The notes under the pieces were generated by a model. The model was not told the DNA's origin and did not search any database. It saw only the letters and a program-made list of their open reading frames with translations. Positions 55,594 to 64,000 of a DNA stretch of 64,000 nt are shown here, piece by piece. The position numbers and the translations under genes were made by a program. Source of the stretch: Variovorax boronicumulans (GTDB lineage Bacteria; Pseudomonadota; Gammaproteobacteria; Burkholderiales; Burkholderiaceae_C); the NCBI RefSeq assembly GCF_007677875.1, contig NZ_VEDO01000006.1:248001-312000 (forward strand), written 5' to 3'. Positions within the stretch are counted from its first letter, which is position 1; the number at the start of each line of letters is the position of its first letter.

Positions 55594-56148
55594 ATGCCGC
55601 ATTCCCATGAACCGCCCTGCGTCGCCCTGTACTGGGACTTCGAGAACCTGCACGCCGGCCTGGTCGAGGCGCGCGCGGGCGAGGGCCACTACGCCAAGCC
55701 CGACGTGCGCTTCAAGCTGCAGGAGCCGCTCGTGGACGTGGCGGCCGTCACGGCCGCGGCGATGGCCGAAGGCCCGCTGGCCATCCACCGCGCCTACTGC
55801 AACTGGCAGTTCTTCAGCCGCTACCGCGATGCGCTGATGCAGGCCGGCATGGACCTCGTGCAGATGTTCCCGCCCGGCGGCGCGGCCAAGAACGGTGCCG
55901 ACATCCGGCTCAGCCTGGACGTGCTGGAGGACCTCACGCGCTTCCCGCACATCCGCACCGTGGTGGTGGTGGGCGGCGACAGCGACTTCCTGCCGCTGGC
56001 GCAGAAGGTCCACGCGGCCGGCCGCCGGCTGGTGGGCGTGGGCACGCGGCCCAACACCAACCGCCACTGGGCAGGCGCCTGCGATGCCTTCCTGTGGTAC
56101 GAGGACCTGGCCGGCGGTGCGGCCGCAGATGTGCCGGCGAGCGCCTGA
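55594..56148 (+). CDS. NYN domain protein (LabA/DUF88-like RNase fold)
   Basis: 184 residues with the PIN-like NYN core: CVALYWDFENLHAG (metal Asp), then AAKNGADIRLSLDVLEDLT and TVVVVGGDSDFLPLAQKVHA, the second and third acidic sites. Members are suspected RNases. It follows trehalase by 23 bases, apparently co-transcribed without a functional link, and precedes the moeA gene by 25 bases. Confidence 0.9.
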   Translation: MPHSHEPPCVALYWDFENLHAGLVEARAGEGHYAKPDVRFKLQEPLVDVAAVTAAAMAEGPLAIHRAYCNWQFFSRYRDALMQAGMDLVQMFPPGGAAKNGADIRLSLDVLEDLTRFPHIRTVVVVGGDSDFLPLAQKVHAAGRRLVGVGTRPNTNRHWAGACDAFLWYEDLAGGAAADVPASA

Positions 56149-56173
56149 AAACCCCGCTCCTATACTGGCCCGG

Positions 56174-57427
56174 ATGCAGTCGACCGCCCCAGTCTCCACC
56201 ACCGACGTGCGCATGCGCGGCTTCACGCAACGGGCCGAAGTGCCCACCGCACTGGCCTGGATCGATGCCCACTCGCCATGCCTCGCGGCCGAGACGGTGG
56301 CCACCGAAGACGCCACCGGCCGCGTGCTCGCAGAGGATCTCGTCGCGCCCATCGCGGTGCCCGAATTCGACCGCGCCGCCATGGACGGCTACGCACTGCG
56401 CGGCGGCGAAACCACCGGTGCGGGCGACTACAACCCGCTCGAATTCGCAGTCGTGGGCCAGGCCTTCCCCGGGCGTCCGTTCGAGGGCACCGTGCCCGCG
56501 GGCGCGGCCGTGCGCATCATGACCGGCGCGCCCGTGCCGGCCGGGCTGGACGCGGTGCTGCCCGCCGAGTACGCGCGCGAGGAACACGGCCGCGTGGCCG
56601 TGGCCCAGCCCGTGGCGCCCGGCCAGCACGTGGGCCGCGTGGGCGAGGACATCGCGCGCGGCAGCCCGGCGCTGGCCGCGGGCCGGCGGCTGCGGCCGCA
56701 GGACGCGGGCCTCATTGCCTCGCTGGGCCTGGCCCATGTGCAGGTGCTGCGCCAGCCGCGCGTGCGCCTGCTGGTCACCGGCAACGAGGTGCGCGCGCCG
56801 GGCCAGGCCAAGGGCCCGCACGAGATCTACGACGCGAACTCGGTCACGCTGCGCGGCCTGGTGGCGCGCGACGGCGGCCTGCTCGAATCGCACCAGCGCC
56901 TGGGCGACGGCCCGGAGCGGATCGCCCAGGCGCTGGCCGCGCCGGGCGCCGATGTGGTGCTGGTCTCAGGCGGCTCCAGCGTGGGCGCCGAAGACCATGC
57001 GCCGCGCCTGCTGGCACGCCTCGGCGAGCTGGCCATCCACGGCGTCGCCATGCGCCCGTCCAGCCCGGCCGGCATGGGCCGCATCGGCACGGCGCTGGTG
57101 TTCCTGCTGCCGGGCAACCCGGTCTCCTGCCTCTGCGCCTACGACTTCTTCGCCGGCCGCGCCATCCGCCGCCTGGGCGGCCGGCCGGACGACTGGCCCT
57201 ACCCGCGCGTGCAGGCACTGCTTGCGCGCAAGATCGTCTCGCAGGTCGGCCGCCTCGACTATGTGCGCGTGAAGCTCGGCGCCGAGGGCGTGGAGCCCCT
57301 TGCGCTGTCGGGCGCCTCGGTGCTGAGCTCCACGGTGCGGGCCGACGGCTTCGTCGTCGTACCGGCCGAAAGCGAGGGCCACGGCGCCGGCAGCGACGTG
57401 ACCGTCCATCTCTACGCATGCCCGTGA
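56174..57427 (+). CDS. moeA: molybdopterin molybdotransferase MoeA
   Basis: 417 residues. Inserts molybdate (or tungstate) into adenylated molybdopterin to give the finished cofactor. Family motifs: AVPEFDRAAMDGYALRGGET, RLLVTGNEVRAPG, LVSGGSSVG and FLLPGNPVS, with intact active-site acids. It overlaps the next, fused MoeA by 10 bases (ATGCCCGTGA), so both are made together. Presence of two MoeA proteins in one operon is the pattern seen where Mo and W are handled separately. Confidence 0.95.
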   Translation: MQSTAPVSTTDVRMRGFTQRAEVPTALAWIDAHSPCLAAETVATEDATGRVLAEDLVAPIAVPEFDRAAMDGYALRGGETTGAGDYNPLEFAVVGQAFPGRPFEGTVPAGAAVRIMTGAPVPAGLDAVLPAEYAREEHGRVAVAQPVAPGQHVGRVGEDIARGSPALAAGRRLRPQDAGLIASLGLAHVQVLRQPRVRLLVTGNEVRAPGQAKGPHEIYDANSVTLRGLVARDGGLLESHQRLGDGPERIAQALAAPGADVVLVSGGSSVGAEDHAPRLLARLGELAIHGVAMRPSSPAGMGRIGTALVFLLPGNPVSCLCAYDFFAGRAIRRLGGRPDDWPYPRVQALLARKIVSQVGRLDYVRVKLGAEGVEPLALSGASVLSSTVRADGFVVVPAESEGHGAGSDVTVHLYACP

Positions 57428-59334
57428 AAGCCCAATCGCAGTTTCTCCATGTGCTCACGCGCGACGAGGCGGAGCGCCGCTTCCGCGAACATCTGACACT
57501 CGCGCCGCTGGGCGCCGAGACCGTGGCGCTGCACGCCGCACTGGGCCGTGTGCTGGCCGAGGATGTGGTGGCCGCCGTCGACGTGCCCGGCTTCGACCGC
57601 TCCAACGTGGACGGCTTCGCCGTGCAGGCCGCCGACACGTGGGGCGCGATGGAGGAGGAGCCGCGCCTGCTGGCTCTCACGGCCGAGACGCTGGCGCCCG
57701 GCACCGTGCCGCAAACCGAAGTGACCGCGGGCGGGGCCACTTCCATCGCCACCGGGGGCATGCTGCCGCGCGGCGCCGACGCGGTGGTGATGGTGGAACA
57801 CACCGACCTGGAAGGTGGCCGGCTGGTGCTGCGCCGCGCCGCCACCGCGGGCGAGAACGTGAGCTACGCCGGCACCGACATCGCGCGCGGCGAGACTGTG
57901 CTGCGCGCCGGCCAGCCGCTAAGCTCGCGCGAGATCGGCGTGCTCGCCGCGCTTGGCCTGGACCGCGTGTCCGTGCACCGCAAGCCGCGCGTGGCCATCT
58001 TCTCCACCGGCAACGAGATCGTGGCGCCGGGCGCGCCGCTGCCCGTGGGTGCGGTGTACGACTCCAACGCCGCCATCCTCGCGGCCGCGGTGGAGGAACT
58101 GGGCGGCGAGCCCGTGCGCCTGGGCGTCATCCCCGACGACGAAGCCCGGCTGGCGGCCGCACTGCGCCAGGGCCTGGATTGCGACGCCGTGGTGTTCTCG
58201 GGCGGCACCTCCAAGGGCGAGGGCGACCTGTCCTACCGCATCGTGGCCGCGCTGCAGGACCCCGGCATCGTCGCGCACGGCGTAGCGCTCAAGCCCGGCA
58301 AGCCGGTCTGCCTGGCCGTGACGCAGGGCAAGCCGGTGGCGGTCCTGCCGGGCTTTCCGACCTCGGCGGTGTTCACCTTCCACGAGTTCATGGCGCCCGT
58401 CATCCGCGCCTTCGGCGGGCTGCCGCCCGAGCAGCGCCAGCTGGTGGATGCACGCCTGCCCATGCGCGTGAATTCCGAGCGCGGCCGCACCGAATACCTG
58501 CTGGTCGGCCTGGTGCCGGGCGAGCAGGGCCTGGCGGCCTACCCCATGGGCAAGGGCTCTGGCTCGGTCACCACGTTCAGCGGCGCCGACGGCTTCATCA
58601 CCATCGGCCAGCACACCGAGATCCTTGACGCAGGCACGCCCGTGCAGGTGCAACTGCTGGGCCGGAGCCTGCAGGCGGCCGACCTGATCCTGGTCGGCAG
58701 CCACTGCGTGGGCCTGGACTGGCTGGCAGGTGCCCTGGTCCGCCAGGGCCTGCGCACCAAGAGCATGAGCGTGGGCAGCACGGGCGGCCTGATGGCGGCC
58801 CGGCGCGGCGAGTGCGACCTGGGCGGCATCCACCTCATGGACCCGGCCACGGGCCATTACAACACCCACCTGCTGACGCCCGCGCTGGAGCTGGTGCCGG
58901 GCTACGGCCGCATGCAGGGCATCGTGTACCGCCGTGGCGATGCGCGCTTCGAAGGCCTTGACGCGGCCGCGGCCATCGCTGCGGCGCTTGGCGATGCCGG
59001 CTGCGTGATGGTCAACCGCAATGCCGGCAGCGGCACGCGCATTCTCATCGACCGGCTGCTCGGCGGCGCCCAGCCCGCGGGCTACGGCGTGCAGACCAAG
59101 TCGCACAACGCCGTGGCGGTGGCCGTGGCGCAGGGCCGTGCCGACTGGGGCCTGGCCATCGACACGGTGGCGCGGCAGTACGGGCTGGGCTTCATTCCCG
59201 TGCAGGAGGAGCGCTACGACTTCGTGCTGCCGCGGGACCGGCTGGCGCGCGCGCCGGTGCAGGCCTTTCTCGCGCTGCTGCGATCGGACGCGGCGCGCGC
59301 CGCGCTGCGCGAACTGGGCTTTCGCGTCGACTGA
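57418..59334 (+). CDS. MoeA fused to a C-terminal periplasmic-binding-protein-like domain
   Basis: 638 residues. Residues 1-415: MoeA-like, VPGFDRSNVDGFAVQAADT, IFSTGNEIVAPG, FSGGTSKGEGD and LPGFPTSAVFTF. Residues 420-638: a binding-protein-like domain (PF12727 type) with LILVGSHCVGLDWLAGALV, VNRNAGSGTRILIDRLLGG and SHNAVAVAVAQGRADWGLAI. The SGTR motif recurs in the two genes that follow. The domain may bind the oxyanion (molybdate or tungstate) near the transferase. Reactions are assigned from the family; which metal is chosen is unknown. Confidence 0.92.
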   Translation: MPVKAQSQFLHVLTRDEAERRFREHLTLAPLGAETVALHAALGRVLAEDVVAAVDVPGFDRSNVDGFAVQAADTWGAMEEEPRLLALTAETLAPGTVPQTEVTAGGATSIATGGMLPRGADAVVMVEHTDLEGGRLVLRRAATAGENVSYAGTDIARGETVLRAGQPLSSREIGVLAALGLDRVSVHRKPRVAIFSTGNEIVAPGAPLPVGAVYDSNAAILAAAVEELGGEPVRLGVIPDDEARLAAALRQGLDCDAVVFSGGTSKGEGDLSYRIVAALQDPGIVAHGVALKPGKPVCLAVTQGKPVAVLPGFPTSAVFTFHEFMAPVIRAFGGLPPEQRQLVDARLPMRVNSERGRTEYLLVGLVPGEQGLAAYPMGKGSGSVTTFSGADGFITIGQHTEILDAGTPVQVQLLGRSLQAADLILVGSHCVGLDWLAGALVRQGLRTKSMSVGSTGGLMAARRGECDLGGIHLMDPATGHYNTHLLTPALELVPGYGRMQGIVYRRGDARFEGLDAAAAIAAALGDAGCVMVNRNAGSGTRILIDRLLGGAQPAGYGVQTKSHNAVAVAVAQGRADWGLAIDTVARQYGLGFIPVQEERYDFVLPRDRLARAPVQAFLALLRSDAARAALRELGFRVD

Positions 59335-59437
59335 GAGGGGCTGACATGGCGGCGCCTATGCAGCGCCGTTCCTATCGCGCAGCGGGAAGCGGGCCGCCAG
59401 AATCGGCCCCCTCCTTCCTTCCTAGGCTCCCGCCCCG

Positions 59438-60256
59438 ATGCTGCTGCGCCAACGCCTCCTGCTCCTCGCCCTGCCCGCCGCCCTGCTTGCCTGCGCCGCC
59501 CAGGCGCAGGAGAAATTCATCGTGCTGGCCTCGACCACCTCGACCGAGCAGTCGGGTCTGTTCAAGCACCTGCTGCCGCAGTTCACGCAGGCCAGCGGCA
59601 CTGCGGTGCGCGTGGTGGCGGTGGGCACCGGCCAGGCGCTGGACATGGCGCGCCGCGGCGACGCCGACGCGCTGTTCGTGCACGACCAGCCGGCAGAGGA
59701 GAAGTTCGTGGCCGACGGCTTCGGCCTGGAGCGCCGCCCCGTCATGTACAACGACTTCGTGCTGATCGGCCCCCAGGCCGACCCGGCGGGCACGCGCGGC
59801 AACGCGATCGCCGCCGCGCTCAAGCGGCTGGCCGAGACGGGAGCAGGCTTCGTCTCGCGCGGCGACAAGAGCGGCACCCACGCGGCCGAGCTGCGCCAGT
59901 GGAAGCTCGCCGGTGTCGACCTGGCCGCCGCCAAGCCGGCCGGCTACAAGGAATGCGGCTGCGGCATGGGGCCGGCGCTCAACATCGCGGCCTCCACCGG
60001 CGCCTACGTGCTGGCCGACCGCGGCACCTGGCTCAGCTTCAAGAACCGCGCCGACCTGGGCATCCTGGTCGAGGGCGACAGGCAGCTGTTCAACCAGTAC
60101 GGCGTGATCGTGGTAAACCCCGCCAGGCACCCGCATGTGAAGAAGGATTTGGCGCAGGGCTTTGCCGACTGGGTGGTCTCGCCGGCGGGCCAGGCCGCGA
60201 TCGCTTCCTACACCATTGGCGGCGAGCAGCTGTTCTTCCCGAACGCGACGCAGTGA
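59438..60256 (+). CDS. TupA-type tungstate/molybdate ABC substrate-binding protein
   Basis: 272 residues with a signal peptide (ACAAQAQEK). Type motifs LASTTSTEQSGLFKHLLPQF and FVSRGDKSGTHAAELRQW are those of TupA tungstate receptors; GTGQALDMARRGDADALFVH supports the fold. It captures the oxyanion in the periplasm. No permease or ATPase gene (TupB/TupC) is in the window. It follows the fused MoeA by 103 bases and precedes the ModE-like regulator by 47. Confidence 0.92.
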   Translation: MLLRQRLLLLALPAALLACAAQAQEKFIVLASTTSTEQSGLFKHLLPQFTQASGTAVRVVAVGTGQALDMARRGDADALFVHDQPAEEKFVADGFGLERRPVMYNDFVLIGPQADPAGTRGNAIAAALKRLAETGAGFVSRGDKSGTHAAELRQWKLAGVDLAAAKPAGYKECGCGMGPALNIAASTGAYVLADRGTWLSFKNRADLGILVEGDRQLFNQYGVIVVNPARHPHVKKDLAQGFADWVVSPAGQAAIASYTIGGEQLFFPNATQ

Positions 60257-60303
60257 ACGCGGGCGGCCATGGGACACTGCGGCCCCTTCACCCCGCCCTG
60301 CCC

Positions 60304-61422
60304 ATGCCTTCTTCCCGCCGCGGCATCCACCTGCGCTATACCTTCGAGACCGCCGCGACGCCGGGCCAGCAACGCGCCGAAATCGAGAACCCCTTGTTCG
60401 ACCTGCTCTCGGCCGTGCAGGCCGAAGGTTCCATCAGCGCCGCCGCACGCGCGCTGGACAGTTCCTACCGCCATGCCTGGGGCGCGCTCAAGCACTGGGA
60501 GGAGGTGCTGGGCGCGCCGCTGGTGCTCTGGGGCCAGGGCCGCCATGCGCGGCTGACGCCGTTCGCGCAGCGCCTGTTGTGGGCCGAGCGCCAGGCCCGC
60601 GTGCGCATGACGCCGCATGTGGAGGCGCTGCGCGCCGAACTGGCGCGCGTGTTCGCGCTGGCCGACGACGCCGCGCTGCAGGTGCTGGAGATCTTCGCCA
60701 GCCACGACCTGGGCCTGCCGCGGCTGCAGGCGCTGGCCGAGGAACACGACGGCCTGCACATCGCCCTGCGCTTCGCCGGCAGCCAGGAGGCGCTGCGCGC
60801 GCTGGGTGAGGGCCGCTGCCGCGTCGCCGGTTTCCACGTGGCGCAGGACGCAGCGCCCAACAGCGTGATGGCGCGCGCGCTGCGACCGCTGCTGCAGCCC
60901 GGCGCGCACCAGCTGATCGGCAGCCACTGGCGGCGCCAGGGCTGGATCTGGCGCCCAGGCGAGGAGCGGCCCGAGGGCATCGCCGCGCTGGGCACGGGCC
61001 GCTGGCGCTTCGTCGCGCGCCAGCCGTCTTCGGGCACGCGGCTGCTGACCGACCACCTGCTGGCCCAGCACGGCGTGGCACCCGAGGACGTGCCCGGCTA
61101 CACCACCCACATGGAAGACACGCACGTGGCCGTGGCGGCGGCGATCGCCAGCGGCGCCGCCGACGTGGGCATCGGCATCGAGGCGGCGGCCGCCGAGGCG
61201 GGCCTCGCGTTCGCGCCGCTGGTCGACGAAAACTACTACCTGCTGTGCCACCAGGAGGACCTGGAGACGCCGCCACTGCGGGCACTGCGCGCGCGCCTGG
61301 CCTCGCCAGCCTGGGCCGATGCTCTGGCCCGGCTGCCGGGCTACGGCGTGCACCGACCGGGCGAGGTGCTGGCGCTCACCAGAGCACTGCCCTGGTGGCG
61401 CGACGCGCGGCCGACGAAGTGA
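60304..61422 (+). CDS. ModE-type HTH regulator with binding-protein-like domain
   Basis: 372 residues. An N-terminal LysR/ModE-like winged helix (NPLFDLLSAVQAEGSISAAA, SSYRHAWGALKHWEEVLG). The rest is a binding-protein-like domain with ARQPSSGTRLLTDHLLAQ and THVAVAAAIASGAADVGIGI, clearly similar to the fused MoeA tail. It should be a metal- or oxyanion-sensing regulator of this region. It converges on mobA with 3 bases between the stops. Confidence 0.9.
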   Translation: MPSSRRGIHLRYTFETAATPGQQRAEIENPLFDLLSAVQAEGSISAAARALDSSYRHAWGALKHWEEVLGAPLVLWGQGRHARLTPFAQRLLWAERQARVRMTPHVEALRAELARVFALADDAALQVLEIFASHDLGLPRLQALAEEHDGLHIALRFAGSQEALRALGEGRCRVAGFHVAQDAAPNSVMARALRPLLQPGAHQLIGSHWRRQGWIWRPGEERPEGIAALGTGRWRFVARQPSSGTRLLTDHLLAQHGVAPEDVPGYTTHMEDTHVAVAAAIASGAADVGIGIEAAAAEAGLAFAPLVDENYYLLCHQEDLETPPLRALRARLASPAWADALARLPGYGVHRPGEVLALTRALPWWRDARPTK

Positions 61423-61425
61423 GCC

Positions 61426-62025
61426 TCAACGCTGCAGCTGCTGCAGTTCCTGCGGCGTGTTGGCGTTGAAGAAGGCCGCCGCATCGTCGAACACCACCTC
61501 GGTCTTGCGGTGCTGGCCGGCCCACAGGCCGAACTTGCGCTCGCCCGTGTGCAGGAAGGCCACCAGGCTCTCGACCAGCTCGGTGCGCAGCAAGCAAAAC
61601 ACCGGTTGCGCGCGCAGCTTGCCGTCTTCGCGCGTGGCCGCCATGGCGATCTCGGCGTCCTGCGCCGCAGCGGCCGCGGCCAGGCGTTCGACCAGGTCGG
61701 TCGGGAAGTCCGGCGTGTCGCAGGGCACGGTGACCAGCCACGGCGTCTCGGCATGTTCCAGGCCGGTCAGCAGACCGGCCAGCGGGCCCGCATAGCCTTC
61801 CACCGAATCGGGCCAGACCGGCACGCCCATGGCCTCGTAGGCCGACAGGTTGCGGTTGGCACTGAGCATGCTGGTGCCCACCTGTGGCTGCAGGCGCAGC
61901 AGCGCATGCAGGGCCAGCGGCATGCCGCGGTGGTTCTGCAGGCCCTTGTCGACGCCGCCCATGCGGTTGCCACGGCCGCCGGCCAGCACCAGGCCCGTGA
62001 TGTCTTCGCGTGCGATGGTGGTCAT
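61426..62025 (-). CDS. mobA: molybdenum cofactor guanylyltransferase
   Basis: 199 residues. Attaches GMP to the molybdopterin cofactor to form the MGD form used by DMSO-reductase-family enzymes. Nucleotidyltransferase motif [18 protein letters not shown] (15-29 region) with [16 protein letters not shown]. Its ATG overlaps the TorD gene's stop (ATGA), so the chaperone, ferredoxin and mobA are one operon. Confidence 0.95.
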   Translation of the reverse strand: MTTIAREDITGLVLAGGRGNRMGGVDKGLQNHRGMPLALHALLRLQPQVGTSMLSANRNLSAYEAMGVPVWPDSVEGYAGPLAGLLTGLEHAETPWLVTVPCDTPDFPTDLVERLAAAAAAQDAEIAMAATREDGKLRAQPVFCLLRTELVESLVAFLHTGERKFGLWAGQHRKTEVVFDDAAAFFNANTPQELQQLQR

Positions 62026-62627
62026 GTGTCGATGAGGTCGAAGGCCTGCGTCTCGACGTCGACGAAGGCCAGGGTCATGGCCGCGATGGCGCGCCACAGC
62101 CGGGCGGCGGGCTGCGCCTCGACCGCCTCGCACAGCGGCGCGATCCAGGGTTGCACGTGGGCGCGGAAGAAGTCGCGCTGCTGCGCCAGGTTGCCCTGCG
62201 CCACGCCCTCGCCCGCGATCAGGTAGCGCATGACCTCCAGCACGTAGGACACGTGGTCCTCGGTCTCGAACTGCGCGGCATCGCGCGTGAGACCCAGGGC
62301 CGCCAAGTCCTCGCGCAGGCGCGCCAGCGGCTTCTCGTTGACGAAGCCCGCGAGGAAGAACGAGGCATAGGGAAAGACCTCGGGCTTGCCCACGCCCTGG
62401 AACAGCGCGGCGAACTCGTGCTGCGCCGACGCCGGCGTGGCCGCGCGCATCTGCGCCACCAGCGCCTGCCAGGGGGGTTCCAGGAAGCTGCCGGGCTCGG
62501 GCGCCTCGGTCACGGCCAGGCGGAACTGCTCCAGCAGGGCCGCGTCGGGCGGCGCCAGCCACAGGCGCGCCAGCAGGCCGTAGAGCTCGGCGCGCGCGAT
62601 TTCTTCGCTGAAGGTCTCGGTGGTCAC
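62022..62627 (-). CDS. TorD family molecular chaperone
   Basis: 201 residues from GTG 62627, overlapping the ferredoxin stop (GTGA). Mostly helical, with the family string [20 protein letters not shown] (ExxxLF...PYxS) and [20 protein letters not shown]. It guides folding and cofactor insertion of a Mo/W enzyme that leaves by the Tat pathway, before export. The cognate enzyme is probably beyond the right edge. Confidence 0.92.
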   Translation of the reverse strand: MTTETFSEEIARAELYGLLARLWLAPPDAALLEQFRLAVTEAPEPGSFLEPPWQALVAQMRAATPASAQHEFAALFQGVGKPEVFPYASFFLAGFVNEKPLARLREDLAALGLTRDAAQFETEDHVSYVLEVMRYLIAGEGVAQGNLAQQRDFFRAHVQPWIAPLCEAVEAQPAARLWRAIAAMTLAFVDVETQAFDLIDT

Positions 62628-64000
62628 AGGTCGGTGATGCGGAGTTCTTGGGGGTTGGAGTACATGTCGACGACGCGGCAGTCGCTGCACATCTTCAGCC
62701 GCTCGGCCGCGGCGCCCTGGAAGGCGGCGTGGCCGGCCAGCTTGGCGACCATGGTCTCGATCGCGCGCAATGTGCCGAAGGGCTTGGCGCAGCGCACGCA
62801 GTGGAAGGGCTGGGCCTCGTGCAGCACCCGGGCCTGGGCGCGCGCGCGGCCTCCGTCGGCCAGCAGCAGGCGCGGTTCGAGCCGGATGGCGTCCTCCGGG
62901 CAGGTGGTGGCACACAGGCCGCACTGCACGCAGCTTTTCTCGGTGAAGCGCAGCTGCGGCCGGTCGGGGTTGTCCGACAGGGCCTGGGACGGGCAGGCGC
63001 CCACGCAGGCCAGGCACAGCGTGCACTTTGCCGCATCGACCTGCAGGCTGCCATACAGCGCACCCGCAGCGGGCAAGGCGATGGCCTCGGACTCAGCCTG
63101 CGGGCTCTGCGCGAGCAGGTGGGCCAGCGCGAGCTCCAGCGTGTTGCGCTTGTCGGCCTGCACCGCGAAGCTGGCGGCCTGGGCCACGCCCTGGGCCGGC
63201 GGTGCGCGCAGCGCGGTGTCGAGCGCGGCGGTGTCGTCCGCCGCGATCAGCCGGAAATGCTGGCCGGCATAGCCCAGGCCCGTCACGATGGCCTGGGCCT
63301 GGGCCATCTGCGCGGCCAGGGCTTCGAGGTACTGCGGCGCCTCGGTGCGGCCGGTCAGCACCCAGACCTGGCTGGCGCCTTGCGCGAGCGCGGCCAGCCA
63401 CAGGTCCAGCCCCACGCTGGCGCTGTGCCAAACGGCCAGCGGTAGCACGCGGGCCGGCACGCCATGGGCCCGGCCGGTGCTGGCCGCGCGGCCCAGGGCC
63501 TCGATGGCGGCCGTTCCCTCCTCCTGGCTGTGCAGCAGCAGCGCCGCATCGCGGCCGCCGGCGGCGGCATAGGTGCGCAGCAGTGTGCGCACGCGCTTGC
63601 CCAGGTCGGCCGGCGTGGGGTAGGCGAAGCTCAGCGCGCCGCTGGGGCAGACCGTGCCGCACGCGCCGCAGCCCACGCACAGGTGCGGCTCCACCACGAT
63701 GCCGGCCGTCGGATGCCCCACGCTGCCGCGCCCGCGCGCTGCCGTCTTGCCCTTGAGCGAGGCGTCGGAACGGATGGCCTGGGCCGAGCACACATCGATG
63801 CAGGCCGAGCAGCCGATCTGCTGGTTGCGCGTGTGGGCGCACAGCCGCTGCTCGTAGCGGAAGAAGCGCGGCTTGTCGAACTCGCCGACCAGGCCGCGCA
63901 GCTGCAGCACGGCCTGTGTGAGCGCTGCGCCGGGCGGCACGTGGACGTAGCCCTGCGGTGGCTGGTGCATGGCGAAGGCGGGGGCATCGCCGAGGTCGAG
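62624..64000 (-). CDS. multi-cluster 4Fe-4S ferredoxin-like protein (cut by right edge)
   Basis: Visible part about 459 residues; the frame stays open to base 64000. Cysteine clusters in order: [44 protein letters not shown] and a terminal CVRC...CSDC. That is four or more [4Fe-4S] sites and a zinc-like end. The segment [14 protein letters not shown] follows a LDLGDAP start; this is the pattern of the ferredoxin gene next to formate dehydrogenase in this group. It carries electrons for a Mo/W enzyme. It is the first visible gene of the ferredoxin-TorD-mobA operon. Confidence 0.92.
   Translation of the reverse strand, partial: LDLGDAPAFAMHQPPQGYVHVPPGAALTQAVLQLRGLVGEFDKPRFFRYEQRLCAHTRNQQIGCSACIDVCSAQAIRSDASLKGKTAARGRGSVGHPTAGIVVEPHLCVGCGACGTVCPSGALSFAYPTPADLGKRVRTLLRTYAAAGGRDAALLLHSQEEGTAAIEALGRAASTGRAHGVPARVLPLAVWHSASVGLDLWLAALAQGASQVWVLTGRTEAPQYLEALAAQMAQAQAIVTGLGYAGQHFRLIAADDTAALDTALRAPPAQGVAQAASFAVQADKRNTLELALAHLLAQSPQAESEAIALPAAGALYGSLQVDAAKCTLCLACVGACPSQALSDNPDRPQLRFTEKSCVQCGLCATTCPEDAIRLEPRLLLADGGRARAQARVLHEAQPFHCVRCAKPFGTLRAIETMVAKLAGHAAFQGAAAERLKMCSDCRVVDMYSNPQELRITDL

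Noticed and set aside
56149-56173. Moco riboswitch before moeA
   Set aside because: Only 25 bases separate the NYN stop from the moeA ATG, too little for such an element.
59350-59368. CGGCGC/GCGCCG hairpin after the fused MoeA gene
   Set aside because: Short stem with no U-tract in a GC-rich gap; not enough to call a terminator.

Overview
The window is high-GC, densely coded bacterial chromosome of the Burkholderiales type, most likely family Comamonadaceae (Variovorax, Acidovorax, Hydrogenophaga or Xenophilus relatives). The evidence is the strong G/C third-position bias, two Bug-family (tripartite tricarboxylate) solute receptors, vanillate-demethylase-like and IclR-regulated catabolic clusters, and a GC-rich palindromic repeat of a kind I associate with this family. 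I count about 57 protein genes plus one probable 13-codon leader peptide. I saw no rRNA, tRNA, CRISPR array, prophage or insertion sequence. No gap between genes exceeds 300 bases; the longest, 52286-52574 (289 bases), holds nothing I can support.

Layout. 1-3.5 kb: fatty-acid beta-oxidation operon on the minus strand (TetR regulator, acyl-CoA dehydrogenase, DUF2147 protein, 3-hydroxyacyl-CoA dehydrogenase cut by the left edge). 3.6-8.5 kb: cell-wall neighbourhood (two tandem class-A-beta-lactamase-like hydrolases, a small membrane protein, anmK, an M23 endopeptidase), then tyrS on the plus strand. 9.9-14.4 kb: thioredoxin-reductase-like flavoprotein with an Rrf2 regulator, fusA with a leader ORF, and an IclR regulator. 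14.5-19 kb: Rieske oxygenase, Bug receptor, aldehyde dehydrogenase and VanB-like reductase, then gdhA. 20.4-24.8 kb: two-component system divergent from a TonB-dependent receptor. 24.8-27.3 kb: ECF42-type sigma factor with VOC and two YciI/DGPF proteins. 27.5-36.5 kb: DUF1016 nuclease-like protein, metallo-beta-lactamase-fold lipoprotein, MscS channel, exported methyltransferase-like protein, APC permease, a RelE/ParE toxin-antitoxin pair, and a diguanylate cyclase. 36.6-43.7 kb: large phytase-like lipoprotein, LysR regulator, and an IclR / lipoprotein hydrolase / Bug receptor cluster. 43.7-53.9 kb: MFS exporter, stress-type membrane proteins, acetolactate synthase divergent from Lrp, outer-membrane protein, soluble PAS chemoreceptor, DUF3455 lipoprotein, GNAT, DMT exporter. 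54-56.1 kb: trehalase and a NYN-domain protein. 56.2-64 kb: molybdenum/tungsten cofactor region.

The most interesting region is the right end. A MoeA, a second MoeA fused to a periplasmic-binding-protein-like domain, a TupA-type tungstate/molybdate receptor, and a ModE-type HTH protein carrying its own binding-protein-like domain lie in a row on the plus strand. They face mobA, a TorD-family chaperone and a multi-cluster ferredoxin on the minus strand. Together they look like a dedicated metal-sensing, cofactor-insertion and chaperone module for a Mo/W oxidoreductase (probably formate dehydrogenase) beyond the right edge. Other points worth a look are a probable leader peptide with hairpins upstream of fusA, a probable CTG start coupling a histidine kinase to its response regulator, a palindromic repeat inserted in frame in a dehydrogenase gene, and a probable ECF42 promoter inside the YciI operon.
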